From NCBI GenBank assembly GCA_963675135.1, contig OY776132.1, forward strand, positions 3,410,001 to 3,474,000: 64,000 bases of DNA, written 5' to 3'. Shown here in pieces: positions 61,101 to 64,000 of this stretch (positions are counted from its first letter, which is position 1; each line of letters begins with the position of its first letter). The DNA is from Galeopsis tetrahit. Lineage: Eukaryota > Streptophyta > Magnoliopsida > Lamiales > Lamiaceae. A program made the position numbers and the translations under genes. The notes below the pieces were generated by a model that was not told the origin of the DNA, did not search any database, and saw only the letters and a list, made by a program, of their open reading frames with translations.

Positions 61101-63696
61101 AACAAACATCATCTTTGATCCGGACTAGGAAATACTCTAAAGATTGCTCTAAAATGCAGTTTGATGTAAATCTTGAAGTGTTACTGACTCGAGCAGCCAA
61201 TGAAAGGAAGCTAATAGTTCCACAGACCAGCAATGCAGAGCAAATTGTTGAATAAGAACAATTATATAAGATAATAAGTACAATAACAAATTTACAACAA
61301 GCATATGCCAGAAACCTGAGCTCCAGCTTTTCAAGGCGAATGCGTTCAACATATAACCCACTATCTTCTACTTCAGAGGCATCATCGTCTTTTTTAGGAT
61401 CCTTCTTCCGTGTACTTGACCTCCTTGACATAACCTTCTCTAATCTAAAATTGGAAAAATACTGATTAGATACAAAGAGTGAGCATGAAAGGAAGGACTA
61501 AATGAACTTTATAAGCAAAGAGAGGATTGAGAAGCTAAAACAAGTGATCTTTGAACAAATAATCAGGATTCAGATACTTATTGTGTCTTGCCCATGGCTG
61601 AACCTAAATTTTATGGGTAACACAACGTCACCCACCTGGTCTTTCTCAAAATCCATGCCCACAAGCGTCCAATCAATGCATCCACTTTCTCCATGAAAAA
61701 GTAATCAGTTGTCTTATCAAGACCAATCCCGCGCCGGAAGATTACATACTGAAGGGGGGGAGGGGAAACCATAAGTAGAATAACTGAATCAGATATTTTT
61801 TATATGAAGCAAAAACAAACTAGATCACCTCATGGAACTTCACTCCAATAAAATGACATGTGGTTTACTCATATGCAAAATTTCAATGGACAGTTAGTAA
61901 CCTTTGGAATATATAAAACTATGATGGAAAAAAGGCCCATCTGTGGGAATATATCCAATAAATCAGATGGACAAGTTCCACTTGTTATTCCTGATTAAAA
62001 CTTCATATCAAAGTCAGAAGTAAACGATCCCTAGGGCCAAAATCATTGAGAGAACGAAGCCAAAATACAAGGGACTGGGCCTGGACATATCAACTAAACA
62101 TTCCTTCATAACTTGACTAGGAAAAAAGAATCGGACTGAGCAAGGAGAACAGTCCTCCAGCAGAGATATGACACACAAATGGTTTTGAACCAAAATATAA
62201 GTCGAAAATAAAGAGAACATCAATTTTGGCCATACAGGAGCATACTGTCAACTAAGTTTCTAAACACTAAGTACTAGAAAGAAACAAAAGGTTTGGAATG
62301 GAAAACATGAAAAATGTTACTCCATCTGAGAGAAGAGAAGCGAATTATCTCTAATCACAAGTCAGATGATGAGAACAGAGCCATCATCAAATGTCCACAT
62401 CAAATTCAATTTAATGGGGATAGAGGCCAAAGTATAATGCTCTAGGTAATGAAATTAGTTAATTAACATTCATTCTATTTACAAACAAAATTATTTTGAA
62501 CAACTTTTGCAATTTCTGTAAAAGTATATTGTTTCTGTCCTTAGCTTCCAATTAAGTTCAATATACACTACATAAGTAGTTTACCAGTAATTCTGAAGCA
62601 CAATAAATGCATTCATGCAATGCTTACGTAGTTGAACGCCCCACCCAGCCCCCAACCCACACACACAAAAAAAAAGAGAGAGAGAGAGAGAGAGAAACAT
62701 TAGGCACCTTTACCCATACATTAAGTCGGATAATATTACGGTGTGAATTCATTTATCTAAGCTGAAAATGCATATTGAAAAGGTAAAAGTCCACATTGCT
62801 CAGAGGTAGAGATAGATACCTTATCCGCAAAATCTGGGAGGTCCTCCTGAGGGTGCGATTCAAAGAACTTCTTCAAAAGCTTATTATCGAGCTGCATTCA
62901 TGCCAAAAAACAGTTATTTTAAGAGAATGAACACCAAATACTGGAAAGCATGGTTGTACATTATAAGTTATAACACTGTACCTTTTTTTCATCTACAGTA
63001 ATGGGTAAATTAAGGAGATACTGTCCAGATTGTGCAACCTCAATTTCTTCGTCAGTGGCTATCTTAAAATTGCTTTTTTCCATGATCTGCAGAATAAGAT
63101 AAAATAAAAAAGAAGAATAAGTGTTGGCGAGAAATAAGGAAATAGAGAGAGACCTAAGAGGCTATAGTTATGCTACACCCCTTTGTTCTCAGCCCTCAAC
63201 CCAAAGAGGCGGGACATTAGAACTTAATAGTGGAACAAACTCAGCAGCAGAAATCAACTACCGCATATTCTGTTGATTATCTTGAAAAGTTTACTCTTGC
63301 AGAAAGTTCACAGGTCCCCATACATTATGGAATGTGAGTGAAAGGCCATATTCGAACTTCCAGAATAACATACCTGAAACAGGTACTGCAAGAAATTTTG
63401 TTCAAGAACATCAATTTCATCTGAAGATAAGTGCTGCTGCTGCAATTTCTGATTTCCATGGACAGGATCAAACAGGGAGTACAGTTGCTGCAGCCACATT
63501 CAATTGAAGGAACAAGGTGAAAAAGTATAAATATAAAAAGTCTGATCAGGGTTAAGGAATATAAATTTGATGAAACATACTTAATAGGAGAACGAAATTA
63601 CCATGAGGTCCTCAAACTGCAACATATACCAAGCTCGGATTGTGTATTCCACTCTCTTGCAGAGTTTCAAAAATTCTGCACGATCAGCACTTTGTT
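58117..63696 (-). CDS. DUF3754 (At3g19340-type) membrane protein, 5' end missing
   Basis: Plant member of the DUF3754 family (related to animal TMEM143); biochemical role unknown. Fourteen exons are visible: 63602-63696, 63374-63487, 62982-63086, 62820-62891, 61636-61748, 61316-61444, 60737-60805, 60158-60245, 59967-60038, 59760-59860, 59326-59443, 58869-58928, 58633-58743 and 58117-58230. All join in frame to 452 residues. Two hydrophobic segments lie in the middle ([37 protein letters not shown]), pointing to a membrane hairpin. Conserved blocks are [82 protein letters not shown] and [21 protein letters not shown] Lys/Asp-rich linker ([10 protein letters not shown]) follows the first half. 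The N-terminal exon (about 30 residues in homologues) is not found at 63697-64000 and must lie beyond the edge. Confidence 0.92.
62659..62697. repeat. (CA)n-(A)n-(GA)n microsatellite
   Basis: CACACACACAAAAAAAAAGA followed by GA repeats, in an intron of the DUF3754 gene. Confidence 0.88.
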
Positions 63697-64000
63697 CTGC
63701 AGAATGTACAGGTTAAGCAAACCCATGATTAGGTGATAAGTACAGGATTTCAAGAGTGAAATGAATGCTAAAGACAACTTCTTCTTTTTTTCTGCATCAA
63801 ATAAACTGAAACTGCATTCTTCACCATTTGTTTTTTGAAGGATACGATGAGAACACGAAAATGTTCGAGAAAGGACAATAAAATCGAAGAAACAATGAGG
63901 AAGTAAAATATGGATTTTATCTCATTGCTTTGTCTAAGAAATGAGAGGGAAATGAGCTCTCGGCACTGCAAGTGTTCCTCATGCTTTCATTTCCATCATA

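Noticed and set aside
61099..61431. 110-residue frame beginning [10 protein letters not shown]
   Set aside because: Only its first part is coding; it is exon 61316-61444 of the DUF3754 gene reading on into the intron.

Overview
This is a stretch of plant nuclear DNA, almost certainly from a eudicot. Introns are many and short (GT-AG), intergenic DNA is very AT-rich, and Stowaway-type MITEs, Helitron ends, tRNA-derived SINEs and telo-box promoters are present. I compared it only with remembered protein families, so no species is named.

Layout. 1-7.6 kb: no intact gene found; a broken B1-type cyclin remnant on the minus strand, other exon-like scraps, tandem duplications and at least two Helitron-type ends, which together suggest gene-fragment capture. 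7.6-13.7 kb: a 990-bp foldback MULE-like element with a perfect 9-bp target duplication, then two tandemly duplicated F-box/LRR/FBD genes (463 and 466 residues). 14.7-21.1 kb: an OTU-type deubiquitinase on the minus strand, nine coding exons, 220 residues, behind an intron in its 5' UTR. 21.1-27.3 kb: a repeat field with G-box repeats, a LINE remnant, Stowaway MITEs, and a palindromic Helitron-like composite holding a ~0.65-kb tandem duplication, one copy of which is split by a SINE. 27.4-41.2 kb: a complete 24-exon importin-13/transportin-3-like karyopherin (1005 residues) whose introns hold a MITE, a solo LTR and tandem repeats. 41.2-50.8 kb: repeats plus an F-box pseudogene with an in-frame stop. 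50.8-54.2 kb: a small single-pass receptor-like kinase (381 residues) with altered HRD and DFG motifs. 54.2-58.1 kb: more repeats, including a second copy of the same SINE. 58.1 kb to the right edge: a DUF3754 membrane protein on the minus strand, 14 exons visible, its 5' end outside the window.

The genes form no pathway: they are unrelated housekeeping or regulatory loci (ubiquitin ligase adaptors, deubiquitinase, nuclear import receptor, receptor kinase, organellar or membrane DUF protein) set in transposon-rich DNA. Exon models for the four multi-exon housekeeping or kinase genes were checked by frame arithmetic: every junction keeps frame and uses GT-AG. The most novel material is in the mobile-element structures rather than in the genes.
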